From Monocercomonoides exilis (lineage: Eukaryota; Preaxostyla; Oxymonadida; Polymastigidae), in NCBI GenBank assembly GCA_001643675.2, contig LSRY02000021.1, positions 434,001 through 498,000 on the forward strand: a stretch of DNA of 64,000 nucleotides, in the 5' to 3' direction. Positions 32,391 through 46,400 of this stretch are shown piece after piece; positions within the stretch are counted from its first letter, which is position 1; the number at the start of each line of letters is the position of its first letter. Both the position numbers and the translations under genes were made by a program. The notes under the pieces were generated by a model. The model did not search any database, was not told the origin of the DNA, and saw only the letters and a list, made by a program, of their open reading frames with translations.

Positions 32391-32650
32391 TAATCAGGAT
32401 ATATTTTCATCAAAAGATTTCCATAATTGCACGATAGTTATCTTTACTAAATATTTAGCATTCAACAGATTCTCTTTTTGAAAAATTTGTTTCAATCTAT
32501 TTTTTGAACAATCTATAATATTTGTGTATGATTTGTTGAATCAAACTACAAAAGAATTATTTTCAAGCAATTTCAATCTCTTTCATATCAAAAATAATTA
32601 TCTGCATTAAAGAAATTATCGATCTTCCCTCAAATATTTATTTTTGATAA

Positions 32651-33931
32651 ATGACAGAAATTATTGAACGAAAGCACGAACCAAAAATCGTTACAAGTGA
32701 CGAAGTCGAAGAGGCATTAAGAGAGCAGCGTCCAATTGTTGCACTTGGTTTGGCTTTTTAATTTGCATCATTTCCTTCATTTCTTTTTTAGAATCAACTA
32801 TAATATCACATGGTTTGAAACGAAAACTTTTTTTCATAATTACTTAAAACTTCTATTTTTTGAAATATAAGGAATGCCATACCCGGAAAATGTTCAGGTT
32901 AGATCGATAACTTTATTGATATTTTTGATTTTATATATTTCCAGATGGCGTACAGGATGGAGGATCTGATTCGAAAGAATGGAGCGGTTCCAGCTACTAT
33001 TGCACTCATTGGGGCATGACTTCAATAATTCATCCCAGGATTTTGATATTTTTGATTTTATGTTTTTGAAGGGAGTTGCAAAGATTGGATTGACACACGA
33101 CGATATAGAACATTTAGGGAAAGAAGGTACAAAAGTCCTAAAATGTTCTCGAAGAGATCTCGCATTTGCTATGGCAAAAGGTCTTGATGGAGCATGCACC
33201 GTTTGCGCAACAATGCAGTTAGCTGCATCAGTTGGAATTTCTGTTTTTGCAACAGGGGGGCTTGGCGGAGTTCATAGAGGAGCAGAAAAAACATGGGACG
33301 TGTCAGCAGATTTGAGGGAATTTTCAAAATCTCCTGTTATCGTTGTATGTGCTGGTGCAAAGGCAATACTCGATCTTCCAAAAACAATGGAGTATCTTGA
33401 AACGGAAGGTGTTCCTGTTGTAGGCTATAAAACAAGCGATCTTCCTGCTTTTTATTCTTCAACTTCGGGCTTGAAACTTGAAATGCAATTGAATACAGCT
33501 AAAGAAATTGCTGAAATGCATTTTGTCAATAAACACATTCTCAAATCAAGTCATGGGATGATTGTAACAAATCCTATCGATAAAGATAAAGAAGTTCCTC
33601 ATGAGGTATTTCTTTGACTTTTATTTTGTAGTTTAATATTTTTTTGACTTTTCATCATTTTAAAATAATTTGCTACATTTACATACCGTTTCTTTAGATA
33701 ATTGACGGAGTTATTGAAAAAGCAATTAGCGAAGCTGAAGATAAAGGGATTTCTGGCAAGCGTTCGACTCCGTTTCTTCTCGCAAAAATCTGTGAGCTTA
33801 CAGAGGGAAAATCTTTAGCATCCAACATTGCACTCGTAGAAAATAACGTGCTTCTGGCGACTGAAATTGCAAAAGAGCTAAACACCATTGAAAGAAGAGG
33901 AACTCTTGGAGCAAAATTGAAAGAAGATTGA
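32651..33931 (+). CDS. psuG: Pseudouridine-5'-phosphate glycosidase, six exons
   Basis: Splits pseudouridine 5'-phosphate reversibly to uracil and ribose 5-phosphate. Exons: 32651-32747, 32792-32812, 32872-32897, 32945-33013, 33072-33605, 33698-33931 (stop TGA). The coding total is 981 nt, 326 residues, normal for the family. Family blocks appear in order: VALESTIISHGMPYPENV (built from four exons, Glu33 being the conserved acid), GAVPATIALIGG, KIGLTHDDIEHLG, CSRRDL, VFATGGLGGVHRGAE, SADLREF, VCAGAKAILDLPKTMEYLET, then TNPI and VENNVLLATEIAKEL. Exons 2 and 3 are only 21 and 26 nt. Intron 4 (33014-33071) begins GC rather than GT, the only position that joins IALIG to GVAKIGL. No pseudouridine kinase lies adjacent in the window. 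Confidence 0.93.
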
Positions 33932-34050
33932 GAAATATTTTAAATTCAAAAGCAGTTCAAATAATAAAAGAAAATGATTTACATTCAAAAGTATTCATTG
34001 CAAAAACAAACAAACAAACAAACAAACAAACAAACAAACAAACAAACAAA

Positions 34051-34095
<45 letters not shown>

Positions 34096-34425
34096 ATAAT
34101 TCATGATAAAAAGAAGATGATGCAAAGCAGTTAGCTCAATAATCACATTGTAAGAAAAGCGTAAAAAACATATAAATTACACTCAAAGAATATTAAAGGA
34201 ATAAACACTTACAAAATGCCGAGATACATATATAACACACTTATAAGCGGTTAACCTTACGCAAATAAATATGAAGCATTGTAAGTCAAATTGTAATACA
34301 TACATAAAGATTTATTATCATACATGTATAATAACAAAAAAATGCAAAAATTGTTTGTGACATTTCAAAGTCATGAAGTGAATCCCAGAAATTAATACTA
34401 TAACTTTGTTAATAATTATGGATAA
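33932..34425. other. Intergenic spacer between convergent genes
   Basis: Between the stops of PsuG (+) and the dynein (-). Apart from the simple repeat at 34006-34094 I see only AT-rich sequence. Confidence 0.6.
34006..34094. repeat. (CAAA)n tract followed by 43 A
   Basis: About eleven CAAA units (34006-34051) pass into an unbroken A run to 34094, just downstream of the PsuG stop. Confidence 0.95.
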
Positions 34426-37400
34426 TCAAAAACTAACTTTGTCCATTGAATAGTAAGATGACCCTTGTAGTTCAAAAGATACAGCAGTGGAATGATCAAC
34501 TCCATTGCAGAAACGCCTAGAAGACGTTGCACGTTCATCAGGAATTATTGAAAGAACGGATCGAAACGGGCGATAGAAGCCAGACAAAGTCACTGGAAAA
34601 CATAAAGCATGAAGAGATTGGATGGCACGAGCATCCAATACATCTCCATTGAGCAACTGAAACTGTCCTTTCCTATTTCGGAGGCATATGCACAACCGCA
34701 TGAAAGGGAGGCCACAAGAAGTGAGAGGCGTTCTTGAAAGTGACGGAGGAATAAAATCCTGCCGATCTGCTTCATTATAAGAAATAATAATCTTTGAAGG
34801 ATTGGGAACAGAAAAATCTAAAAAGGAATGAGTGGATGAAGAAGCTGTAATGTCATGTGAGGAGGAAAGAAGAGACGAAACAGCAGAGAACGAAGAGGCT
34901 TGCGAGAAACGACTCGACGACTTACTCGATGCCACCGCATGGAATGTGTTGTCGAGACTCGGATAATCCGTGCGCTGAATGCTTACACTCTTTTGATCAA
35001 AAGAAAGAGATTGAGGGCATAATAAATGCATTCCCCCGAAAAACAAGGCAAATAAATTTCGAAGTTTTATTGAAGATACAAGCTGTTCTGGAAGATCAGA
35101 GAGAGATCGGTAAGTGGAAGGAACAAGAATGATGTAAACATTGGCAGATGAAATAAGCTCATTTGACTCTTGCAAGTAACTGTTAGAGTATGTCATTTCA
35201 TTTTCGCAACAATTATCACAAAATCCATGCTTCCTTTTTGAATTTTCTATTATTTGATAATTGTCATGAAATAACTTATTTTGTTGACTTTCCTTTTCAT
35301 AAGAGCACTGTGAAAATTTCAAATTCAAAGGGTTGACACGAGAAGAAGGGAACAAAGAAGTTGCATTTGTTTCTGAACAAATTTTTGTCTGAGCAAAAGG
35401 TTGGAAAATATTATGATGCTTTTTTATAAAATGAGAGTCCACAGATTTTGGATTAGAGCTTGTGGAGTGTACAGCTTGATAGCTGTGCAATAGCTCTTGA
35501 CCGACTTGGATGGTATTGCTTGAAGTAACACTTTCAAATTTATGTATCACTTTCGATTGAAGTGGAAATGATTGTGATTTTTTGCGAGATTTAGTTGTAC
35601 TCAAAGCACATCTTGCATTTTCTTTCATCTTTTCAATTATTAATTTAAATTCTTGGCTGTTGAGTGCTTGAGTAATCTCTTTTTTGAGCTCGCATATAAA
35701 TGCTCCAAAAACTCGTATTTGAGGTGGCAGAATAACAGAAGGCTTTCTCATCACTTCTTCTCCATGAGCCAAAAATGAATTAACCGGAAGTGGATAGTTT
35801 GTAAGGTCTGCAAATCGATGCTCCACTGGCACGAACGAGAACAAGTTATGCAATTGATGGAAGCTCGCAATCATGTTATTTATCCATTGAAGGATAAACC
35901 TCACAGGAGAAGCGGACAAAATGTGTGAACTCTTATTTGTATGGTCTTGGGGCAGCACCAGCCACGATAAAGGCACTTGTCCGCAACTGAGAGAGATCCA
36001 ACTGGAGATAAAATGTCTTGAATTGGTCGTTGTGTTAAATGCAATTTCGGAATTAAATGGAGAGGATGTGAAATATTCAAAGTCTAAGTCAAATTTACTC
36101 TCATCAGGAATCTCCCCATCAAGCGAAAACTGATAATCTTGCTGGAAATGTGAAAAACTTAATGAAGAAGTTGATGACGTTCTGTTAACTTGGTTTATAA
36201 AATCAGGCATCAACAAAGGTGCGCTGCAAGCTCCTTCTTCAACAACAATTTTGCTATTTTCATCTTTTGTTGTTCGAAATGTAGGTAAAGAATTCAAAAA
36301 TTGATATAATTGCTTCAAGCAACAATTCTGAAGATTTGCTTCTCTGAGCATAGCAATAAACGTTGGTGGAATGTTTTTCTCTGTGATGCATGCAATCCCA
36401 GTGCATTGACAGAGCGAATTAATATCGAAGAGCAGAGGTGGAAGCAACGAAGTTATCTCTTCACAGATGCGCAAGACAATTGCTGGGTGATAGTAAGGCG
36501 TCGCTCCAACAGTAAATCTGCTGCGCTTTGCTGAGATAGTCATTGCAGTACTAACAGAGTTAATAGACATCATTTGCATTTTAGCTTGGTGCATGTTCCA
36601 TCTCCAAGCAAGATTCTCATTTTGCATGTCAATAAGATCTCCACTTGCGCTAAATAAAAGAGGAGAAAGAGCAATATTTGATCCAACAATAGATCCCAAA
36701 CAATATTCTACCAGAGATTTAACTTCTGTTTGACTACATTGCAAACTCTGGCAGGAATCATTTTCAAACCGAAAGTCAACTCTTTCAATTAGATGTCCCG
36801 CTTGAATGGCTCTGAGATATTGAGACAAATCAGTGAATCCATTATCCAAAACAGGATTTGGAACATCTGTAGTAATTGGCAACGATGTCTTTGAGACAAA
36901 TAATTGTGGATGCAAAAGAGTTGTACAAAGTGATTGGAAAACTGAATTCGGCATTGTTCCTAACAAGAATGGAAACACTCTTTCTCGGAGATTCTCATGT
37001 ATTCGCATCCATGCCCAATTCTCTGCCAAAGCATTCCTTTTGCGAAGAGAATCATTTCTTCTTGAATTAATCTTAAATTTTTGTGCTTGGATGTTCGTTA
37101 TAAGCTTGACTACATCTTTATGCGCTTTGTTTGGAATAGAGAATTTATGAAAGTGCAGCGTAGGGCCATACACTCGAAAATACTCAATAACAAGAGAAGT
37201 GAATGTGATAAGCGTAAATACTAAGTGGATTATTTGCTTATGAATGATTGAATTCAGATCTGCAGAAGAATCATAATGATGAGCTGTTCTTAAAATAATA
37301 TCTGATGATTTCTTACTGATGTTGCTCAGCAATGCACAACACAAATTGCCGCGGAATGTGCAAGGAGGACGAATTGACACACGCTGCACAACCATAGAAA

Positions 37401-40400
37401 CTGATAAGCTGAAATTATTGAGGCATGATAATTTTTTCTTATATTCCCGTTCTGGAAGAATGATCCACAAAATTCTATTCTTTGAATCGTCCACGTAATA
37501 CTCCTTTGTTGGGATATAGTTCTCTTCAATCCACTTTGAAAAATGACTTATAAAAATTGGAGTTGCCAAATGCAGATCCTCAATGACAATCCAACCACCT
37601 TCAGCGAGAAATTGATTTAAACTCTTTTCGGTGCATTCCCATGCAAGCTCCCAAAAACTCTCAAATGAAGCAATTTTCGAAGTTTGGATTTCAAGTATTT
37701 TCTTTGAATTGCGATACTGTTCAGAGATACGAATTACATTTGTTGATATTCCTTTTATCTCTCCCAGTGCACTTATATCCTTGGCAACTCTGTGTTCATC
37801 AATTGTGTCTGTGGATTTCAAGCTCTGAACAGCAAGTGAAATAATTCTGCCACTTGTTGCTGGCCTTCCATTAAATAATCTAACATAGCGATTTGCAAGC
37901 GGATCACTAGGCTTAATAATCTCCTCAAGCGAAGAGATTCCACAGTAGAAAAATGGACTCGGACGAAACGATTTCTCTGTCGCTAAGCCCATAAAATTTC
38001 TGCCTCTGGCTACTGGGAGAAGAGAGGAATAATAGGCTGTGCCACAACCAGTGAACTGCTGTGTTGATATAGCCAGCTTTGCAGCTTGACGGAAGCGAGA
38101 AGGAAGAATAACTGATATCAGCAAAGCACGCTGGAATCTGTTCAATGATAACATTTGCTTGTTGGGAAACTCCTCAAGTTCAGGGCACTTATTAAAAAAC
38201 CATTCTCCCCATTTCCTCTGCGAATTTGTGAAAAATACAGAAGTAGCTCGAGTTTGCGAAGAAGTTGTTGCAGATCTGCAATTTGGAATAGAACGAAGAT
38301 CAGCCAACGAGAGTATGCTGGAGCTTAATAAATCGGATGATGAATCACTTTGCCTTGAAGATGGATTGGACATTTCTTTAGTCATTTCATCAGTAATTGA
38401 GTTTGACATTAGAAATGAATTCAATAGTTTAAATTCCATTCGTCCAGCAAATCGATCAAAAGATGTGTCTTCATTTCTTTCTTCGTATGCTTGTCTTTTC
38501 ATGTTCTGATGCTTTTCCATTAATTCTTTTGGAGTCTGTGCAGACTGGAAAAAGCTTTCTTTTATGTGTTGCAAACGTTGAAATTCATCATTCGAATAAT
38601 TCATGTCTTTCTGAGAAATAATTTCAAACGGTGCTTTGTGCGGAAACAATCTTGACATTACTCTCTGCCCAACATCCACTTGAATCTGAGGCAGTGGAAA
38701 AGGAGAAAAAAAAGTCATCTTTCTGAGATCGTCTTTATTCAATGATTGAGAAGATTCATCAATTTCTTTTGCTTTGCTGATGCCTTCAAGTTTATTTGAT
38801 TCCAGTATTTCCTGAACAATATTTTTAACCTCATCAAAGCTGTGTATGGGCAATTTTGATCTTCTCATAACCTTCAGCATAACAGAATGATGCACGTTCG
38901 TCTCAAGAGGCAAGCTGTCAATTTGAGCAAATGCACTTGCAGAGTTCTGATCAAGATCAATCACCATCGGACGAAAAGCAGGACAGATGGCAGCAAGAAC
39001 AAATAGGTTTTTCCAAGTTATGCCAGGAAGCCAGGATGGGACAGGATTCTGTGGAATGAGTCCAGCAGTTTGTAGAACTGCTGTTTCAACAGGGAAATGA
39101 AGTTGGATAATTTCTGTGAAGAGAACATTCTGAGGCTGGTAATTAGTCGTACTATCTGGAACATGGATAGGATGTGGGGGGATGTCGTGCAGAACAAGAA
39201 TTTGCGGATAATACAAAGCATTAAGTTCAACAGGAGTCAATCCTTCATGTGCTTCACTTGACATTCTGATTGAAATATACAAGAAAAATGTAATAACATC
39301 CGTTTCGCTTGTAGATGAAAGAAGGAATTTTCCAAACAGAGCATCTAAAGAAACACGAATTATTCGTGATCTCAATTGTGATTTTATTCCAATGGATGAT
39401 AAATTTGGATCGCTTCGAATTTGCGTCTCGATGAATGCTTGCATCAGCTTCAGTTCCAATTCTTCGTTTGTGTAAGCTTGTTTATTAACACAGTTTCTTA
39501 TCAACGAATAATCAATTAACGATACAGGATTAACATCGGCACGAACAGTTGAAGACAAATACGATTGCTGTTCAGATCGATTGAAGTCGTTCATTTCTCG
39601 ATGCTCAGTGTCACTGTTGCGATACCCATCCTTAAATGAACTTCCGGGAAAGCAACCAGTCAAATGATTTGACTCCTTAGAAAATGAACTAGGAGATGCT
39701 ATTTCAACATTTTTTGCTACTATCTGCTGTGAAGAATCACATTGTTGATGACTAGATGAACAATAATTTTCTATTTTCGTCATATTCTCCTCTGTTGATG
39801 ATGCCTTGCAATCATCTCTCTCCTCAAGTGTAACATCCTCAACAACTGCCATTAAATGGCCAACCAAATAGTGATAGCTGCTGGCCCGCCAAAGATGTGG
39901 AGAGTTCATAGAAAAAGGATATCCTCGCGTTCGAAGCCACGAGTAGCAGACCATTGCGAGTGGATCGATGATTGGCCTGATTTGTTGTATTTCCCATATG
40001 AAGCAAAAACCGAGCCATTCCAGTGAATTTTGAAGTGCAATTTCTTTTGCTTTCCATGCATCACTCATCATTTTGACATCTTTGTAGATTTCAAGAAAAC
40101 TCTTTTCCTCAGACTCATCATAATTCATCAGTTGCACAATCAGCGATGCAGAAACGCGTCTCACTCTTGGAATTATTGACTGTTTGCTCTGAGAACATCC
40201 ATTCTGTAGTATTTTTCCGAAATCATTACTCATCCCTGAAAGAATGCTTATCTCTTCCGAAGCATGACGTTTGTATTTTTCTTCAGAAGGAAGTTCCAAT
40301 GATGAAGAAAAAGAGTTCACTGGAAGATTATCATTGCAAGACATTTTGATATTTGAAAAAGATTTCTTAGAATTCTCAAGCATTGGAACTTGCTTATTTT

Positions 40401-43400
40401 TTTCATGAAAAATTTGAAAGCGATCTTTTTGATCATTTTTTCCGAAACCTGCTTCAAATATGGGCAATGAAAATGAGATAGATTGTGCTTGCTTTAAGGA
40501 AGATGTATCAGAAGGAAACGAAGATATGGAATTATATGCCCTTGTAATATTTGTTGTCAACGTGTTATCAATTGCTTCTTCATGAAATTTGGCTTCAGAA
40601 AGAGATGAAGGAAAATGCTCTGATGAAACAGTTTGCTGCAGAGATGTAACAGAATCTATTCTCGTATATGATATTGTTGCAGCCAACTGCTGTTGAATAT
40701 CAATTGAAGCATTTGAAGGAGCAATCTGCGTTGCACATGATTCCTCTTCAGGTGTTTTGGAAAAGAAAACCAGCTTTATTTCATTCAAAATATCTCCGTG
40801 AAACATCCTTTCATTAATTAGAGAGCAGCTCATAATCTGCTGACAAATATAACGAATAAGTGAGTTTCGTGTTGATAGCCTTTCATATTCCTTCAAATAA
40901 GCTGTTTTCACAGACGGACATATTGATTGAATAGAGGAATTGAGACGAGACGCAGCCGAAGTTGCTTTGAGCTTTCTGAACACAACATTACCAACGTGAG
41001 GGGACAATGTCAACCTCACCATTTCTTCAGATGGACACACATTGATTGGTAATGTCAGGTTTGTCCATCGCCCGGAGAATGCATCCTTCTCGTCTATCTT
41101 TGCTATGAGCAATATATCCAAGTCTCCTGGAAGGATCATTGGAGGAAGGAAAGATGCACTATTCAAAAAAGCTGTGTCCTCTGTAGGAAGAGAGAGATAA
41201 AATGGAAATTGATCGAAATACAGAGAAGCTTTTATATTCTTAAACTGTTTGGGGTCAGAATAAATACTCTGTAAATGGAATGGTGCGAGTTTTGAAAAGC
41301 AATATTGCATCAGAGCCAAAAATATTCGATCGTCAATTGTTTCATCATTGACATCGCGAAGAATGATGCATTTCCTCCCTTTGAAAGGCAAGGGATTTGA
41401 TTTGATTAAATTTTGATATTTTTCAGCAATATCTTCCGCTTCAATTTTTTGACTGCATTCATTTACAGTCCTCATCCGTTGAAAACTCTTATTCATTTCT
41501 GAACTTGGAAAATATGACATAAACGTGTTCGTTTTCCGAGAGGCATCTTCCTGCGTATTTGAAGTTTCAATAGCTACCTTCAAAACTGTATTTGATTCTT
41601 GTTTCATCCTCAAAGAAAGGTCAGCAGCGATTAAACGAAAAGCATGAAGAAACTTAGAGTAAGCATTCGGGTCAAGGAGTGAAATCACAAATGGAGAATC
41701 AAGCGGATCAGATATATTATAAAGTGAAAACAGGTTATTTTCAATTGATACATGTCTGTAACTTAAAAGAGGTGTTATAACTTTGAATTGGTCATAGATG
41801 AGAGGGCAGCGAGCGAAAATGGGAGTCGCTTTACGGACTGGATTGCTGAACATTTCGCGCAAAACTGGAGAGCTTTTGGAGAAGTTGAAATTGATCAAAG
41901 AACAAAAATATCCAGTTGCAATTAGAATGCTGGTGAAGATATTACTCATCATGCGACTGGAACCGCAAAAGTTATACATCTGTGATTTTTGGGTAAATGG
42001 CGAATGAGAAAAAGGAAACGAGTTTGCTGAATATGAAGAAAAAGCAGAAGATTTTTCTTGTTCATGCATTGCTGAATCGCTGATTTGCTTTGGTTCCTCA
42101 TTTTTTGAAAAGATATTCTGAGAGGATTGATTTATTCTGTTGTCAAACTTTTCTTCTAAACGAATCGGATCATTCCGAAATGCATTCAAAAGAATATAAT
42201 TTCCTTGAAGGGGCGTCTGTTGCGAAGATTTCGTAGATTTCCATTTTATGAAGTCAGAGGAAATAGATGAGCTTATCTGATTACCTGTTCTTGAATACAG
42301 TGTGGTTGCACCATGATAGCAGTCTACAAAATGAGAAAGAACAGGTAGATTTTTATCTACAGTCTCAGAAGACACTGACAAAGACCACAGCTGCTGCTCA
42401 TGAAGAATTGATACAAAAGAACGAATCTTAAAGTTGCGCGGAGAAGAATCAGAAGAAGCAGCACTTTTACTGAAAGAAGTCGTTTTCTTTGTATTTTTGC
42501 ATTGCACAGTTGTTTCTCTCCAATCTTCATCAAATTGATCTGAGCATTTGGTTGTTGGAGCAGAAGATAATGGAAAATCTCGTGTACTCTCAGAAATTTG
42601 TGAAGTATTCCTCTGTTTTTTTGTCTCTTCGCTGCTGCTGGAAAACTTATCAGACATATCTGAATCACTATCTTCATCATTCGAGCCAAATGCGTTAAAA
42701 ATGGAATTCACGCTTGATTCATCAAGCATTTCAAAAGATGATCGAATTATAAATAATAACGGATCAGGGTGTTCTGATAGAGTAATATGATTCTTTTTTA
42801 TCTCAGGAATAACAAAATCCATCATCAGCGTCCTTTTCATTTCTGAATTGAAGCGATTCATAAGAACAAAAGAAGAAAAGCAAATAACTGCATCACCAAA
42901 AAGAGTGTTGATTGAAGAGTGTGCTATTGAAAGATCAACACGAAGATTTGCAATTAGTTGATTCAGCGAATACACAAATTCCATCAGACGATTTCGCAAA
43001 TTATTTCCTCGCTGAAGAGAATATTCAAGTGAATACGGGTTGTGGTGCATGGAATTTAGATGCTGTTGCGTCTGCCTTTTCTCTTCATCAAGCTTGGAAG
43101 TTATTTTCTTCAAGTTTTCCTTTCGAATGCCCAATCGAATGAGTTTGTAGTTGTAATTGAATTGCATTCGTTGTGTTTCATTGAATGTGGATGAAAGAAT
43201 AACTGCATTGCACAAGCTGATCGTCCATTTGTACAAAATTCGAAATATCTGCGGGATCATCGGAAGTTGATGGTAATCAACTTCTGTCTTCATCCTGAAA
43301 GAGATGCTTTGTGCTGTTCTTAAACTGATAGATGTTGGATCAACGTTCCACAGCATTTGAACAACTTCCATCGAAGACATATCTTGTGAACTGAAAAACT

Positions 43401-46400
43401 TACCAGAATCCTTCAAACAGAACTCGCTGCATAAATTTAGTAGGCGTCTGAAGTTCTTATTTTCATTCAAGAGCGGCTTACTGGATGCTAATTGAGATGA
43501 AGTTATTTTGAGCAGCAATTTCATTGTGTTTCTAATTGCTTCTGTAACCGTTTGAATATCAGATGATGGAAATGAACGAAATTCCTGCAAGAGCCGTTTG
43601 AAGTTGCGCCTTTCTCTTTTTGTCAATTCCATTTGCGTTTTTGCAGACTCCATTGTTTGATCAATAAGTCGAACTCTTTCTGCGAGGATCTCCTCAGCTT
43701 CAGCTCCCAATAGAAGAGTTTGCATCTGAATGAGCTGCTGATTGAGTGCTTGAGTATATGCTCGAAGCTGCTCCAATTTGTAGATAGCTGATTCACATGT
43801 TGATATTCTTTCCTGATGGCTCCGAACACCAAACACAAGAGCATTGCCAAACGATTCAAGGTATTCAACATAATTGGAATAAGAGAAGCTGTTTATGTAA
43901 AACGAACCTGCAAGAGGATCAGGCCCAGAAAAACCCCATGTTGATCGTTTTGACACTGCTTGCTTTGTTAAGAGCGAAGAAATATGAGCAATCTTTGCAA
44001 AGATTGAAGCAAGTCTTGATCTAATGCTTGCTGTTCGGCTAAATTCTGAGCTTAACAAATCAATGGATTCCGAAAGCAAATAACCTGATGCTTCCCTCAA
44101 TTTATGTTGCAATGTGCTGATCTGATTATGTGTGCTTATTTTTCTTTCTTTCATCCCCCCAGAAGAGTTTTGGGTGAGAGGCAATGAATTTGACTTTTCA
44201 GAATCAGAAACAGATGAAAGAGATATTTGATATCTGCGCTCTTCTTGAACAAGTGTTGGTACGATTAGAGAGAAATATGGATTGAGAACATTCAAGGCGA
44301 TATTGGCTAAAGTGTCTCGATCTAATTCTCTTGAGATTATTGTGTAAGACTTTTTCTTAATGAACGTGAGGTGTTGTGAAACATTGCTTTCATTATTCAT
44401 CTTAACTCGTATTATCAGCTTTGTTGAACAACGAAGATGTTCAAGCAATACGCTAACGTCACATCCTCGAATTGTTTCCAATCCATTCATTTGCAACATG
44501 TACGCTACGCGACCAAGAAAATATGCTTCACACGATCTGTTATCATCAACTTTGTATGTTAATGCTTCTTGAGGAGAAATCGGCTTTATGGGTTCATCCA
44601 TGATGCTCCGCCGCAGTTGATCTTCAACAAATATGATGTTCAAAATATCGACGCAGCGACATGTGTCTTTGTCTGTGTTTCCTACAGTCACAACAAGTAT
44701 TGCTTTCACACTCGATGCAGGGGTGGTAGGACTTGGCGTGTATATGCGATCTTGAGATGATTGAGAGGAAACTTCTGAAAGAGAAAGTTGACTTGCAGAT
44801 AAAGGTGGAAAGTACATGAAGCTTGAAGATGATGCAGTCAATTGAGGGGTTAACACTGGCGGAGCAATTGGAAAGTGAGATGAGGGAGTTGTGGGTGTTG
44901 TTGGGGAATATGGCATTGATTGCAACTGATTAAGAGAAATCGATTTCGAAATATCAATTAATGAAGAAGTTGAACGTGTGAGAGGAATAGCAGGATTTGA
45001 AAGAGTTGTAGAAAACACAAGAGAACAAGTTGAAGACATCAAAGAAAAAGAAGGAACAGTGTTAAGATGCGGCTGTGTTTCAGATGCAGAAGATTCAGAC
45101 AATTGGAGAGAAGATGTTGAATACTCAGAACTCAAATTATCTGAAGAACAAGAAGAAAGCTGTTCTTTTGACATCGTAAATGAATCATTAAAACAATCAA
45201 TCCCTCTTCTCACCACAAACGCCGCAAGATCATCCAGGAAATGCTTAACCCTGCTATTATTTATTGGAAATTGAACGTCTGTCAACGACACGGACAACAA
45301 CTTTGCAGCAGCAGCAAGAATTGTAGCATTATCAGTACACTCGCTATCAATTGCTTTGATTGGAACTCTGGCTTCTGATATCGTCTCCACAAATTTGAGG
45401 AAAAATTCGGCAAATGGAGGAGATTTGCATAATTGGACGATGCAGTAGTAACAGTATTGATCTTGCGGAAGAATTTTCTCGTTTGCATTGAACAGCTTAC
45501 TCTGCAGGAATTCCGAGATATTTATCTTTGAAGTGTCAATTAGCATCGGGCGATGCCGTGCTTTATCAGTGATAACTTCAAAGAAAGTTCCATTGAGAGT
45601 TGTGGAATCAATGGTGAGCCTTGGCCGAGGAACAGGCAACGGATTACTACCATCTGAAAAGAAAACATACCTGGCATCATCAATAACACGGTTAACAAAA
45701 GTCGACAGTCTGCTTGTTCGCTGAGGAAGCACATACGCCCTTTCACATTCCCATTTCCACAAAGAAACAATGGAGCTGTATGAATGAAATATCCTCGTGG
45801 ATGCATTGGTGATTGCACGCAAAACAGAAATATATGCTAACATTGAAGGAATAACCTGCCCATGCTTCTCATTAATCACACGTAAATGAATGTACATAAC
45901 AGCAGGGACAATGTTGGAAAACATAATCATTTTTCTTTTTTGAAAAGTGCGATCTTTTTTTGGTAAAGATGAACGAGTAATCGGATCAGAAAAGTTTGTT
46001 GCAGCAGTGGAGTGGTGAGCTCCAGATAAAGGACTCATCTGCCAAATGTGTTGCGCGATACGTATGTAATCAAAGCAGCTTGCTTTGTGAAATTGAAAAA
46101 TTGAAAAAGCATTGGATGTTTTGACATTTGTTTCAAAGGCAAAAAATAGATCTTCTGGAACAACAAACAGGGTTGGATTAAGTTTGAGGTATTTTCTCTC
46201 CATAAAGTTTTCGTCAATAATCCTTCGTCGAGGAATTAGATGCTGAAGGGCCTCAATTACTGCTGATGGCTCAACTTTTGCTGGTGCAGTATCTATCACT
46301 GATCTGTCATCAAGACAGTAAATAATTGACGTTCGCAACGGACACCTCGAGACAGCGATTGGAGGAGAATAACTGTTACAGTCGGATGAAATATCAAATA

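Larger units (their letters stand above)
31741..32650. other. Intergenic region upstream of PsuG with tandem repeat and GC-rich hairpin
   Basis: About 900 bases between the transposon and the PsuG gene. It contains the 9-bp tandem repeat (31961-31995), a near-inverted pair of 10-mers containing GGTCCG/CGGTCC (31992-32001 and 32153-32162) and a compact GC-rich hairpin block (32332-32390). No open reading frame is convincing. Confidence 0.5.

Noticed and set aside
32332-32420. C/D-box snoRNA reading of the GC-rich block (TGATGA and CTGA on the minus strand)
   Set aside because: Boxes are only about 9 bases apart and the terminal D box is missing, so the geometry is wrong.
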